From positions 186,001 through 250,000 of the forward strand of contig NZ_JARULD010000001.1 of the NCBI RefSeq assembly GCF_029688735.1: a stretch of DNA of 64,000 bases, in the 5' to 3' direction. Origin of the DNA: Qipengyuania flavescens. Lineage in GTDB: Bacteria; Pseudomonadota; Alphaproteobacteria; Sphingomonadales; Sphingomonadaceae. The number at the start of each line of letters is the position of its first letter. The stretch's first letter is position 1. Positions 26,104 to 35,434 of this stretch are shown in pieces. The notes under the pieces are model-generated. The model searched no databases. It was not told the DNA's origin and saw nothing but the letters and a program-made list of their open reading frames with translations. A program made the position numbers and the translations under genes.

Positions 26104-28497
26104 TTAGTGTGCTGTCGCGGAAGGGCCGCCGTTCTGACCATGGTCGGGCTGGCTGGCGAGATCGTCGGCTTCGGACCATTCGATCGGCTCGGGCAGCTCG
26201 CAAAGAGCGTGCGCAAGGACCTCGTCGACATGGCTCACCGGAACGATCTCGAGACCTTCCTTCACATTATCGGGAATTTCCGCGAGGTCCTTCACATTCT
26301 CTTCCGGGATCAGCACTTTCTTGATCCCGCCGCGGAGTGCTGCGAGCAGCTTCTCCTTGAGGCCGCCGATGGCGAGCACCCGACCGCGCAGCGTGACCTC
26401 GCCCGTCATCGCGACATCCGCCCGCACGGGAATGCCCGACAGCGTCGAGACGATCGAGGTGACCATGCCGACACCGGCGCTCGGCCCGTCCTTCGGCACC
26501 GCGCCTTCGGGCAAGTGGATGTGGATGTTGCGGCGATGGAAGAGGCTCGGGCGGATGCCGTAATGTGGCGCCCTTGCCTTCACGAAACTGAAGGCTGCCG
26601 CGACGCTCTCGTTCATAACGTCGCCGAGCTTGCCGGTCGTCTTGACCTCGCCCTTCCCCAGCGTGGTGACGCTCTCGATGGTCAGCAGCTCGCCGCCGAC
26701 TTCGGTCCACGCCAGACCGGTGACGGCGCCAACCTGCGGCTCGTCTTCGCTCATGCCATGCTTGAACTTGCGGACCCCAGCGAAGTCGCTGAGGTTGTCC
26801 GGTGTAATGGTAACGCTTTCCGCCTTGCCCTCGAGGATCTTGCGCAGGCTCTTGCGCGCAAGCCGCGCCAATTCGCGTTCGAGCGTGCGAACGCCGGCCT
26901 CGCGGGTGTAATAGCGGATGAGATCGCGCAGACCGTCTTCGGTCAGCTCGAACTCGTCATCCTTGAGCCCATGGTCCTTGACCTGCTTGGGCAGGAGGTG
27001 GCGCGTGGCGATCTCCACCTTCTCATCCTCGGTGTAGCCCTCCAGCCGGATGATCTCCATCCTGTCGAGCAGCGGCTGCGGCAGGTTCAGGCTGTTGGCG
27101 GTGGTCACGAACATGATGTCCGACAGGTCGAGATCGAGTTCCAGATAGTGATCCTGGAACTTGCTGTTCTGTTCCGGATCGAGCACTTCGAGTAGCGCCG
27201 AAGCCGGGTCTCCGCGGAAATCCTGACCGAGCTTGTCGATCTCGTCGAGCAGGAACAGCGGGTTGATCTTGCCGGCCTTCTTGAGATTGCTGACGATCTT
27301 GCCCGGCAGCGAGCCGATATAGGTACGCCGGTGGCCGCGGATTTCCGCTTCGTCGCGCACGCCGCCCAGCGACTGGCGCACGAATTCGCGGCCCGTTGCC
27401 TTGGCGATCGACTTGCCGAGACTGGTCTTGCCGACACCCGGCGGGCCGACGAGGCACAGGATCGGCCCTTTCAGCTTTCGCGTGCGCGCTTGCACGGCGA
27501 GATATTCGATGATCCGGTCCTTGACCTTCTCGAGGCCGTAGTGATCGGCATCGAGGACCTTCTGGGCCTCGCCGATATCTTTCTTGACCTTGCTTTTCTT
27601 GCCCCAGGGCAGGCCAAGCAGCACGTCGAGATAATTGCGGATCACGGTCGCTTCCGCGCTCATCGGCTGCATGCTCTTAAGCTTCTTGAGCTCGCTTTCA
27701 GCCTTCTCGCGCGCTTCCTTCGACAGCTTTGTCTTGCCGATCTTCTCGGTCAGTTCGGCGATCTCGTTGCCGCCGTCCTCGTCGCCATCGCCCAGCTCGT
27801 TCTGGATCGCCTTGAGCTGTTCGTTGAGGTAATATTCGCGCTGGGTCTTCTCCATCTGGCGCTTCACGCGGCCACGGATGCGCCGCTCCACCTGCAGCAC
27901 CGACAGCTCGCCTTCCATGAAGGACATGACCATTTCGAGGCGTTTCAGCGGATCGTGCTCGACCAGCAGGGCCTGCTTGTCCGAAACCTTGGCGTTGACG
28001 GCGGCGGCGATCGTGTCGGCCAGTTCGCCGGCGTCGTCGATATCGGCCAGCTGGTCGGCTGCGTCCTCACCGATCTTCTTGTTGAGCTTGGCATATTCGC
28101 CGAACTGTTCGACCACCTGGCGCATCATGGCCATTACTTCGCTGCCCGAGGCAGTCATCGGATCGCGCGACGAAACCTCGGCGATCACGTGATCATCCTG
28201 CTCGACCAATGCCTCGAGCGTAGCACGGCGCGTACCTTCGACGAGAACGCGCACCGTCCCGTCGGGCAGCTTCAGCAATTGCAGCACCTGCGCCACCACG
28301 CCGACCTCGTAGAGATCGCTGCGCTCAGGATCGTCACAGCCCGGATCGAGCTGCGCGAGCAGGAAGATGTCCTTCGATCCTTCCATCGCCACTTCGAGCG
28401 CCGCGACCGATTTATCGCGGCCCACGAACAGCGGCACGACCATACCGGGAAACACCACGATGTCGCGCAGGGGAAGGAGGGGAAAAGCGTTGCTCAT
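26104..28497 (-). CDS. lon: Endopeptidase La (ATP-dependent Lon protease)
   Basis: Lon degrades misfolded and regulatory proteins in the cytosol; in Caulobacter and relatives it removes cell-cycle regulators. The 797-residue product has the N-terminal substrate domain ([18 protein letters not shown] at the start), a coiled-coil region, and the AAA+ module with Walker [14 protein letters not shown] and Walker B FLLDEIDK. The protease domain contains the catalytic Ser in [10 protein letters not shown] and the Lys in [10 protein letters not shown]. It is followed by HU. Confidence 0.97.
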   Translation of the reverse strand: MSNAFPLLPLRDIVVFPGMVVPLFVGRDKSVAALEVAMEGSKDIFLLAQLDPGCDDPERSDLYEVGVVAQVLQLLKLPDGTVRVLVEGTRRATLEALVEQDDHVIAEVSSRDPMTASGSEVMAMMRQVVEQFGEYAKLNKKIGEDAADQLADIDDAGELADTIAAAVNAKVSDKQALLVEHDPLKRLEMVMSFMEGELSVLQVERRIRGRVKRQMEKTQREYYLNEQLKAIQNELGDGDEDGGNEIAELTEKIGKTKLSKEAREKAESELKKLKSMQPMSAEATVIRNYLDVLLGLPWGKKSKVKKDIGEAQKVLDADHYGLEKVKDRIIEYLAVQARTRKLKGPILCLVGPPGVGKTSLGKSIAKATGREFVRQSLGGVRDEAEIRGHRRTYIGSLPGKIVSNLKKAGKINPLFLLDEIDKLGQDFRGDPASALLEVLDPEQNSKFQDHYLELDLDLSDIMFVTTANSLNLPQPLLDRMEIIRLEGYTEDEKVEIATRHLLPKQVKDHGLKDDEFELTEDGLRDLIRYYTREAGVRTLERELARLARKSLRKILEGKAESVTITPDNLSDFAGVRKFKHGMSEDEPQVGAVTGLAWTEVGGELLTIESVTTLGKGEVKTTGKLGDVMNESVAAAFSFVKARAPHYGIRPSLFHRRNIHIHLPEGAVPKDGPSAGVGMVTSIVSTLSGIPVRADVAMTGEVTLRGRVLAIGGLKEKLLAALRGGIKKVLIPEENVKDLAEIPDNVKEGLEIVPVSHVDEVLAHALCELPEPIEWSEADDLASQPDHGQNGGPSATAH

Positions 28498-28627
28498 AGA
28501 AATATTCCGTCATGTGGCCGAAGCCGTTCCGAGGGAATATGGTGACGCAACCGCCCTTTCGCAACGCAGTGCGGGCAGAAGAGTGTGGACGGCAGAGCCC
28601 GCCGTGCGCAGGCTCCGCCGAGCCGAA

Positions 28628-28963
28628 TTACATTCCGGGAAGCTTCATACCCGGCGGAAGGCCCATGCCTTGCTGGACCTTGGCCATTTCCTCGCCAGAA
28701 ACGCGGTCCGCCTTGTCGCGCGCATCGTTGAACGCAGCGGCCACCAAGTCCTCGACCATTTGCTTTTCTTCCGGCTTCATCATGCTTTCGTCGATCGTTA
28801 CACCGATGATGCGGCCGCGGGCAGTGGCGCGAACCTTTACAAGTCCACCGCCGGCCGTCCCCTCGACTTCAATCTCGTCGAGCTTCGCCTGTGTTTCGTT
28901 CATCTGCTTCTGGATCGTCTCGGCGGCTTTCTGCGCCTGAGCCAGCATTTCTTCCATATCCAT
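28628..28963 (-). CDS. YbaB/EbfC family nucleoid-associated protein
   Basis: The 111-residue protein starts MDMEEMLAQAQKAAETIQKQM, a helix typical of the family. It has the core VRATARGRIIGVTID and ends in the Gly/Met/Pro-rich tail GMGLPPGMKLPGM. YbaB/EbfC proteins form dimers that bind DNA. The gene starts one base after the dnaX stop, the conserved dnaX-ybaB pairing, usually followed by recR, which is not present here. Confidence 0.93.
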   Translation of the reverse strand: MDMEEMLAQAQKAAETIQKQMNETQAKLDEIEVEGTAGGGLVKVRATARGRIIGVTIDESMMKPEEKQMVEDLVAAAFNDARDKADRVSGEEMAKVQQGMGLPPGMKLPGM

Positions 28964-28964
28964 C

Positions 28965-30806
28965 TTACGCGTTCCTACTCCAGGGTATTTCGCGCCGCGA
29001 GGGGGGAGCGGCGCCGTCTTCGATCAGTTCGGCATCGGGAAATGCCTCGAATGCGGCCTTTACCAGCGGATGCGCGCGAAGTGCAGCCGCGTCCGCATCA
29101 CGCTGTGCGATTTCCTGCTCGACCAGCGAAGGAGCGCCCTCTCCGCCAGGCACTTCCTCGACATCCCAGCGCTTGCCGGTGTGGCGGAATAGCGTGTCCT
29201 TGACGATCGGCAGAATTTCGTCGCCGAATTTCGCATCGCGGCCATAGCGTAGCATACCGTCGCCGAGTTCCACCACGCGGACCTGCAGGCGCAGGACATT
29301 TGCTTCCTGCATCATCCCGCTGGCGTCGATCGCCTCGACCAGCGCACGCCAGTCCGGCCTCGCCTCGGCGCGCGGCGCAGTTTGCTCGGACGCGGTGGAA
29401 GGCGTCGAGATCGTGGCCGGCGCGCGCTCCGCCAGCGTCTCGAGCTTCTTCGCGAGCTTGCCGGGATCGGGCATCTGCCCGGCATGGAGCACGCGCAGCA
29501 AGGCCATCCGCAGCGATACCAGCGGGTCAGGCGCAAGGCGGACTTCTTCGTGTCCTTTCAGCAGCAACTGCCACAGCCGGTGCACCTGCCCCACATCGAG
29601 CCGGGTGGCCCACTCGCCCAGCGCCTCGCGCTCGTCTTGCGACGCGCCCTCGACTTCTCCCCCCGATACCTGCGCCAGGGCGATCCGGTGCGCGAGATCC
29701 ATTTGCGCGCGCATGAGCGCCAGCGGCTCGACGCCCAGCGCGTATTGTTCGTCGATAGCTGCAAGCAGCGCAGCGCCGTCGCCTTCTAGGATATGCCCGA
29801 ACAGGCGGCGCTGGGCGGATTTGTCGGCGAGCCCGAGCATATCGCGAACGCGCTCGGCGGAGACCTTGCCCTCGGTGTCGAGATCGGCATGGGCGATGGC
29901 CTGGTCGAGGATCGACAGCCCGTCGCGCACCGATCCTTCCGCCGCACCGGCGATGATGTGCAGCGCCTCCTCGTCGGCCTCGACGCCTTCCTTGCGGCAG
30001 ATCTCGGCGAAGTGCGACTGGAGCAGCTCCGCCGGAATCCGGCGCAAGTCGAAGCGCTGGGTCCGGCTGAGCACGGTGACGGGAAGCTTCTCGACCTCGG
30101 TGGTCGCGAAGAGGAACTTCACATGCGCGGGCGGTTCCTCAAGTGTCTTGAGCAAGGCATTGAAAGCATTGCGCGACAGCATGTGAACTTCGTCGATGAT
30201 GTAGATCTTGTAGCGCGCCGAGACGGCGGCATAGCGTACCGCCTCGATGATCTCGCGCACGTCGTCGACGCCGGTGTGGCTGGCGGCATCCATCTCGATC
30301 ACATCGATGTGCCGGCCTTCCGCAATTGCGCGGCACGGCTCGCATTCGCCGCACGGGCTGATCGTCGGCCCGCCCTGCCCGTCGGGACCGATACAGTTGA
30401 GCGCCTTGGCGATCAGCCGCGCTGTCGAGGTCTTCCCAACTCCGCGCACGCCGGTCATCAGGAAGGCATGCGCCAGCCGGTCGCGCGCGATGGCATTGGC
30501 CAGCGTGCGTACCATGGCATCCTGCCCGATCAACTCGGCGAAGGTCTGCGGACGGTATTTGCGTGCCAGCACGCGATAGGGCTGCTGCGCAGTGGTGGCG
30601 GGAGGCGCGGCGCGAGTTTCTGCGGGAGGGGGCGGCACGACCGGCGCGGGAGCGGCCGCCACCTCTGCGGGAGGGGCCGGATCCGCTACCGCGTCACCGA
30701 ACATCGAATTCTGCCCCGCGGCCTCCAATTCGGCAGCGCTCGGCGCGGCCTCTTCGGCCTCGCTTTCCCATGGCAGCGAGTCGGGATTGTCCGGTGAATC
30801 ACCCAT
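28965..30806 (-). CDS. dnaX: DNA polymerase III subunit gamma/tau
   Basis: DnaX is the clamp-loader ATPase of the replicase. The 613-residue protein has an unusual N-terminal region of about 80 residues rich in Ala, Pro and Glu. The AAA+ module then begins at ARKYRPQTFAELIGQ. Walker A is GVRGVGKTSTARL, the zinc-type cysteines are in PCGECEPCR, and the DEVHMLS and SRTQRFDLRRI segments follow. A C-terminal tau-like domain runs from about residue 430. Alphaproteobacterial DnaX often has such an extension. No obvious poly-A frameshift site was seen. The SRP RNA gene lies just upstream, a common alphaproteobacterial linkage. Confidence 0.95.
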   Translation of the reverse strand: MGDSPDNPDSLPWESEAEEAAPSAAELEAAGQNSMFGDAVADPAPPAEVAAAPAPVVPPPPAETRAAPPATTAQQPYRVLARKYRPQTFAELIGQDAMVRTLANAIARDRLAHAFLMTGVRGVGKTSTARLIAKALNCIGPDGQGGPTISPCGECEPCRAIAEGRHIDVIEMDAASHTGVDDVREIIEAVRYAAVSARYKIYIIDEVHMLSRNAFNALLKTLEEPPAHVKFLFATTEVEKLPVTVLSRTQRFDLRRIPAELLQSHFAEICRKEGVEADEEALHIIAGAAEGSVRDGLSILDQAIAHADLDTEGKVSAERVRDMLGLADKSAQRRLFGHILEGDGAALLAAIDEQYALGVEPLALMRAQMDLAHRIALAQVSGGEVEGASQDEREALGEWATRLDVGQVHRLWQLLLKGHEEVRLAPDPLVSLRMALLRVLHAGQMPDPGKLAKKLETLAERAPATISTPSTASEQTAPRAEARPDWRALVEAIDASGMMQEANVLRLQVRVVELGDGMLRYGRDAKFGDEILPIVKDTLFRHTGKRWDVEEVPGGEGAPSLVEQEIAQRDADAAALRAHPLVKAAFEAFPDAELIEDGAAPPSRREIPWSRNA

Positions 30807-30902
30807 GCGACATTAGGTAGGCACTGGCGCGCCGAATGTCATGTAGACATCTCATCCAACATGTGGGTGAATGGGAGCGGTTCCGATCGTAGCTCCTCAC
30901 GA

Positions 30903-30994
30903 GAAGGAGCCGGGCGACCCGCCGCAATTCACCTGGGCTGCTTCCTTCCGGACCTGACCCGGTGAGCGAACGCAAACGTCCACCCGACTCCCGG
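30903..30994 (-). ncRNA. ffs: Signal recognition particle RNA (small bacterial 4.5S type)
   Basis: On the minus strand the invariant SRP RNA core GGTCAGGTCCGGAAGGAAGC is present, complementary to 30938-30959, with the GGAA tetraloop and the asymmetric loop that binds Ffh M domain. The flanking strands close a helix, for example GGAGTCGGG (30991-30983) with CCCGGCTCC (30914-30906), containing one G-U pair. The ends are approximate, within about 5 bases. The gene sits just upstream of dnaX. Confidence 0.93.
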
Positions 30995-31052
30995 CGCGCC
31001 ATATGGAGTCCTCAAGTGGTTTTGTCCAGCCCTCCAGCTGGCCACGGTTCCA

Positions 31053-31124
31053 GCCCGACTCCCCCGCCCAGCCACCCGATAGCCTGCCGATACTGGATCG
31101 GGTGGCTGGGCGGGGGAGTCGGGC
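31053..31124. repeat. Perfect 28-bp inverted repeat, 16-base spacer
   Basis: The arms 31053-31080 and 31097-31124 are exact reverse complements over 28 bases, very GC-rich, with a 16-base spacer (31081-31096). It lies 43 bases after the NDUFS4-like gene and about 60 bases upstream of the SRP RNA on the minus strand. No T-run follows on either strand, so it is not a standard intrinsic terminator. Its arm contains the nonamer GGAGTCGGG, which is also part of the 5' strand of the SRP RNA. The structure is read directly from the sequence; its role is unknown. Confidence 0.9.
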
Positions 31125-31167
31125 CGGCACCGCGCGAGGTCATCCGCCAGGATGACCGGTCAACGCA

Positions 31168-31446
31168 TCAACGGAAATTATCCGCGTAGGCTTGCAGCTT
31201 GAGGCTCTTGGGCGGCGTCGCGTGGACGCGGGCGGTGATGCCGTATTTTTCAGCGTAGGCCTTGGCCGCATCCTTGCTCGGGAAGGTCAGCTGCACCTGC
31301 GCCTGCGTATCGCCGCTGCCGGTCCAGCCCATCAGCGGATCGGGGCGGCGCGCTTCGGACTGCTCGAATTCGAGCACCCATTCGTCCGCCCGGGCCTTGC
31401 CGGACTGCATTGCGCTCTTGGGTCGCTGGAAGATACGTGCTGCCAT
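31168..31446 (-). CDS. NDUFS4-like ETC complex I accessory subunit
   Basis: The 92-residue protein belongs to the family of the mitochondrial complex I 18-kDa subunit (NDUFS4), also found in alphaproteobacteria. It begins MAARIFQRPKSAMQSG and has the diagnostic GWTGSGDTQAQVQLTF segment followed by DAAKAYAEKYGI. In the family, it stabilises the NADH-oxidising arm of NADH:quinone oxidoreductase. As in other alphaproteobacteria, it is away from the nuo operon. It lies 116 bases downstream of hrpB on the same strand. Confidence 0.92.
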   Translation of the reverse strand: MAARIFQRPKSAMQSGKARADEWVLEFEQSEARRPDPLMGWTGSGDTQAQVQLTFPSKDAAKAYAEKYGITARVHATPPKSLKLQAYADNFR

Positions 31447-31562
31447 TCTTTTTGTCCCTCAGACGCCGGGCGGTGGCCATCCGGCCACCTTGGCTTCCTC
31501 GCATTGGCTCGGGCGGGCGGTCGCCCTTGCCTCCCGCCGTGCGGTCGGAAATGCCCTCTAAT

Positions 31563-34004
31563 TCAGCCGCCCGATTTTTGGAAGGCGTTCTTGGTCTTCA
31601 AACTTGGCTTTTCGGTCCAGGGTTCCTCGGGCCAGCGGTGCTTGGGATAGCGGCCCTTCATGTCCTTACAGACATCCGCCCAACTGCCGCGCCAGAAGCC
31701 CGGCAGGTCGCGCGTCGCCTGGATCGGGCGGCCGGCGGGGCTGGTCAGCTTGAGCAGCAGCGGCGTCTCTCCGATCATCGGATGGCGGTCGTGGCCGAAC
31801 AGGGCCTGCACCCGCACCTCGACGCTCGGCGCGTCGTCGCCGGTATAGTCGATTGCGTGGTGCGTGCCCGCAGGCGACACGAACTCGCGCGGGGCCAGCC
31901 GCTCGAGCGCCTGCCGCGCATCCCAATCGAGCTGGCCGAGAAGCGCATCGACCACCTTGCCTTTGGGAACCGCGAGATCGCGCCTTCCGGCCATCAGCGG
32001 CGCGAGCCAGAGCTCGGCTGTTTCGGCCAGCCGCTCCGGCGCCAGTGCATCGACCCCGGCGTAGCCCGCCCGCGCCAACAGCGCCTGCGGAATGAGTTTT
32101 GCCGGGTTTTCCAGAGCCTTTTCCACAAGCATGTCCACGATCGCACCCTCGTCTGGGTCGGGATCCGGTCCCTTGGAGAGGAGGATCGCTCCAAGCCGCC
32201 GCTCGCTCAGCGCCTCGACCCGCTGGCCGGTCCAGCGCAGGACAGCGCGCCGCTCGATCCGGTCGGCGAACCATTCCTCTACCTCTGCAAGCCCAAGCGC
32301 CGCGGCCGATGTGATCCGCGCGCCCTTGGCCTGGCCCTGCGCATCGCCGATGGCGAGGAATTCTGCGCGGGCCAGCGGTGACGCAGGGTCGAGCTGGAAC
32401 CCCCGTCCGCCAGCCGCGATCCATTGCTCGCCCGTCGCATCGCGCCGTTTCGCGAGAAACTGAGGGCGACCTGCGGCGAGGATGACGCCTGCCGACGGCT
32501 CGACTCCGCCTTCCTCTTCCACCAGCTTGCGTGCCGTGTTCGCCCAACGCTCGGCAAGTTTGCGGCTGGCCCGTGCGCGCTGGTTGCGATCACCGTTCCA
32601 GCGCGAGAGCCGCGTTTCGATATCCTCGCCGCGTCCGCCCAGCCCGCGCTCCTGCAACAGCAGGGCAATCTGCGCTGCCCTCTCCGCCGCACCGTGCCGC
32701 GCCCCGAACAGGACCATCGCCGCACTCTGCGGATCGAGCGGAAGCTGCGCCAGCCGCTCGCCCTGCGGCGTGATGCGCCCATCCCCATCGAGTGCGCCGA
32801 GCGCGGTAAGCGTCTCGCGCGCCGCAGCCACCGAAGGCTCCGGCGGGCTGTCGAGCCACGCGAGCGTTCCGGGATCGGTCGTCCCCCAGCGCGCCAAGCC
32901 GAGCACCAGCGGTGCGAGATCGCTGGTCGTGATCTCCGGCGGATCGTAGGCTGGTCGCCCGGCGTGGCCGCCCTCCTCCCACAGGCGATAAGCCACGCCC
33001 GGCCCCTGCCGCGCGGCTCGCCCCACCCGCTGAATCGCGGCGGCCTGGCTGGCGCGGTGGGTGACGAGATGCGTCGTTCCCGCAGCCCGATCGAACTCGG
33101 CACGGCGCGAGAGGCCGGAATCGACGACCACCGAAACGCCGTCCAGCGTAAGCGATGTTTCCGCAATCGCCGTCGCCAGTACAATGCGCCTGCGCCCCTC
33201 GGGATCGCGGCGAATGGCGGCGCGCTGGTCGGCCGGCTGGACCTGACCGTGCAGCGGCAGAATTAGCGCGGTCGGCAATCGCTCTTCCAGCCGCTCGCGG
33301 GTCCGCTCGATCTCGCCGACGCCCGGCAGGAAGGCGAGGATATCGCCCTCCTCTTCGCGCCAGGCAGTCGCGATCGCTGCCGTCATGGCGTCCTCGATCC
33401 GTGCCTGCGGGGACGAGCCGAGCCAGCGAATGTCGAGTGGATGCGCCCGGCCCTCGCTTTCGATCACCGGCGCATCGCTACCGAGCAGCTCCGCGAAGCG
33501 CGCACCGTCGATGGTGGCGGACATAACCAGCACTCGAAGGTCATCGCGCAGAACCGCCCGGCTTTCGAGCGCCAGCGCCAGGCCGAGGTCGCTGTCGAGA
33601 TGCCGTTCATGCGCCTCGTCGAACAGCACGGCGGAGATGCCGTCCAGCTCCGCATCGGCCAGGATCATGTTCACGAAAATCGCCTCGGTCACCACCAGCA
33701 CGCGGGTTTTCGCCGTGCGCTTGCTGTCGAGGCGAGTGACATAGCCGATGGTCTCGCCGGGTTTTTCGCCAAGCGCTTCCGCCATCCGCTCGGCCGCTGC
33801 GCGCGCGGCAACGCGGCGGGGAGATGTCAGGATCACGGTGCCGCTGCACCAGTCCTCGCCGATCAATGCCGGGGCGACGGCGGTGGTCTTGCCGGCACCC
33901 GGCGGCGCTACCAGCACCGCTGCGGTGCCCTGGCTTAGTGCTGCGAGGACATCCGGCAGAACGGCTTGGATGGGAAGCTCTGGCACGGGGCGCACATCTA
34001 CCAT
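31563..34004 (-). CDS. hrpB: ATP-dependent RNA helicase HrpB
   Basis: HrpB is a DExH-box helicase of bacteria with an unclear role in RNA metabolism. The 813-residue protein has Walker A APPGAGKTT near residue 35-43, motif Ia TSPRRVAARAAAERMAE, motif II DEAHERHLDSD and motif III SATIDG. The motif VI region is QRVGRAARQGPGVAYRLW. The HA2/winged region follows, and the C-terminal HrpB domain ends near WRGSWADVCKDMKGRYPKHRWP, which is diagnostic for HrpB. Length fits the family. It is 37 bases downstream of the polyprenyl synthase. Confidence 0.95.
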   Translation of the reverse strand: MVDVRPVPELPIQAVLPDVLAALSQGTAAVLVAPPGAGKTTAVAPALIGEDWCSGTVILTSPRRVAARAAAERMAEALGEKPGETIGYVTRLDSKRTAKTRVLVVTEAIFVNMILADAELDGISAVLFDEAHERHLDSDLGLALALESRAVLRDDLRVLVMSATIDGARFAELLGSDAPVIESEGRAHPLDIRWLGSSPQARIEDAMTAAIATAWREEEGDILAFLPGVGEIERTRERLEERLPTALILPLHGQVQPADQRAAIRRDPEGRRRIVLATAIAETSLTLDGVSVVVDSGLSRRAEFDRAAGTTHLVTHRASQAAAIQRVGRAARQGPGVAYRLWEEGGHAGRPAYDPPEITTSDLAPLVLGLARWGTTDPGTLAWLDSPPEPSVAAARETLTALGALDGDGRITPQGERLAQLPLDPQSAAMVLFGARHGAAERAAQIALLLQERGLGGRGEDIETRLSRWNGDRNQRARASRKLAERWANTARKLVEEEGGVEPSAGVILAAGRPQFLAKRRDATGEQWIAAGGRGFQLDPASPLARAEFLAIGDAQGQAKGARITSAAALGLAEVEEWFADRIERRAVLRWTGQRVEALSERRLGAILLSKGPDPDPDEGAIVDMLVEKALENPAKLIPQALLARAGYAGVDALAPERLAETAELWLAPLMAGRRDLAVPKGKVVDALLGQLDWDARQALERLAPREFVSPAGTHHAIDYTGDDAPSVEVRVQALFGHDRHPMIGETPLLLKLTSPAGRPIQATRDLPGFWRGSWADVCKDMKGRYPKHRWPEEPWTEKPSLKTKNAFQKSGG

Positions 34005-34041
34005 GTCGTCGTCCCAGCAAAAGCCGGGATGACGGAACGGA

Positions 34042-35058
34042 TCAGTAACCCCGCGCCACTGCGAACAGCGCAGCCTCGGTCATCGCGCGGCGGGCCTGGC
34101 CGTCGGGAAAGATCGAGAGCGCATCGATCGCGCGCTGCGCGAAATGGCGGGCGCGCAGCTTGGTGTCCGCAACCGCATCGTGCCGCTCGATCAGCGCGAT
34201 GGCGTGGTCGAGATCCTCGTCCGACGTTTTGAATCCGCCGATCGCCTGCTTCCAGAACGCGCGCTCTTCCTCGTCGCCACGCGCATAGGCGAGGATCACC
34301 GGCAGCGTCATCTTGCCTTCGCGGAAGTCGTCGCCCCGGTCCTTGCCCATGGCAACGGCATTGGAATCGTAGTCCAGCGCGTCGTCGACCAGCTGGAACG
34401 CCACGCCGAGATTGCGGCCGTATTCGTCGAGCGCCTGCTCCTGCTCCTCGCTGCATTCGGCCACCACGGCGGCGATACGGCTGGCAGCGGCGAACAGGGC
34501 CGCGGTCTTGGCGCGGATGATGTGGAGGTAGCGTTCCTCGCTGGTGTCGATCTTGCGCTGGGCGGTCAGCTGGTCGACCTCGCCCTCGGCAATGATCGCC
34601 GAAGCGCCGGAGAGAATCTTTAGCACCTTCAGGCTGCCGTCTTCCGTCATCAGCTCGAACGACCGGCTGAACAGGAAATCGCCGACCAGCACGGTGGCGG
34701 GATTACCGAAGATGATGTTGGCCGCCGCCTTGCCGCGCCTGAGATCGCTGCCATCGACGACATCGTCATGCAGCAGCGTCGCCGTGTGAATGAACTCGAC
34801 CGCGGCAGCGAGCTTGTGGTGGCGCGTGCCGCTGTAACCCACCAGCTCGGCCCCGGCGAGCGTCAGCATCGGGCGCAGGCGCTTGCCACCGCCCGAGATC
34901 AGATGCCCCGCCAGCGCCGGGATCAGCGGCACCTCGCTCTGCATCCGGTCGAGGATGACCTGATTGACCTGGTTCATGCCCTGCGCTGTCAGGGCGAGCA
35001 TCGGTTCGATCGAGCCCTCGGGCTGTCGGCGCGGCAATTGTACGACGTCGGCTGTCAT
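34042..35058 (-). CDS. ispB: Polyprenyl diphosphate synthase (long-chain, trans)
   Basis: The enzyme builds the long isoprenoid tail of ubiquinone from farnesyl and isopentenyl diphosphate. The 338-residue protein has the first Asp-rich motif DDVVDGSDLRRG and the second DDALDYD, and the GGGKRLRPML substrate loop. Alphaproteobacteria of this group usually make a ten-unit side chain, so it is probably a decaprenyl synthase. Chain length cannot be read reliably from the sequence, and the ispB symbol is used for the family. It is divergent from the chorismate mutase gene, 64 bases away. That is a neat link, because chorismate also feeds ubiquinone, though this may be chance. Confidence 0.92.
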   Translation of the reverse strand: MTADVVQLPRRQPEGSIEPMLALTAQGMNQVNQVILDRMQSEVPLIPALAGHLISGGGKRLRPMLTLAGAELVGYSGTRHHKLAAAVEFIHTATLLHDDVVDGSDLRRGKAAANIIFGNPATVLVGDFLFSRSFELMTEDGSLKVLKILSGASAIIAEGEVDQLTAQRKIDTSEERYLHIIRAKTAALFAAASRIAAVVAECSEEQEQALDEYGRNLGVAFQLVDDALDYDSNAVAMGKDRGDDFREGKMTLPVILAYARGDEEERAFWKQAIGGFKTSDEDLDHAIALIERHDAVADTKLRARHFAQRAIDALSIFPDGQARRAMTEAALFAVARGY

Positions 35059-35122
35059 TTCGGCTTGGCCATGCTCTTGCTATGCTTTCTTGGCAAGAGA
35101 ACGATTGGCGTTAATCTGGCAA

Positions 35123-35434
35123 ATGATGACGCAGGACGTGCAACAATCGGGATCGGAAGACGCGACGCTGGCGGGCTTCCGCAAGAGCATCGACAATATC
35201 GATGCCGCGCTGGTCCACATGCTGGCCGAACGGTTCCGCATCACGCAGGCCGTGGGCGAGTACAAGGCGAAGACCGCTCTGCCCCCCGCCGATCCGGGCC
35301 GCGAGAAGGAACAGATCGCGCGGCTGCGGCGGCTAGCCGAGGAAAGCGAGCTCGATCCCGAATTCAGCGAGAAATTCCTGCGCTTCATCATCGACGAGGT
35401 CATCCGCCACCACGAACGGGCACGGGAAAGCTAG
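35123..35434 (+). CDS. Chorismate mutase, AroQ type
   Basis: The 103-residue protein is a stand-alone AroQ-fold mutase that converts chorismate to prephenate for Phe and Tyr. It shows the family pattern FRKSIDNIDAALVHMLAERF, then VGEYKA, and a C-terminal helix with FLRFIIDEVIRHH. The catalytic Arg and Lys (in FRKSID and EYKAKT) are present. Two ATG codons in tandem (35123, 35126) are possible starts, with a weak ribosome-binding site. The stop TAG shares CTAG (35431-35434) with the stop of the convergent histidine kinase gene. Confidence 0.9.
   Translation: MMTQDVQQSGSEDATLAGFRKSIDNIDAALVHMLAERFRITQAVGEYKAKTALPPADPGREKEQIARLRRLAEESELDPEFSEKFLRFIIDEVIRHHERARES

Noticed and set aside
27331-28545. 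404-residue plus-strand ORF opposite lon
   Set aside because: Lies wholly within the conserved lon gene and looks like a shadow frame.
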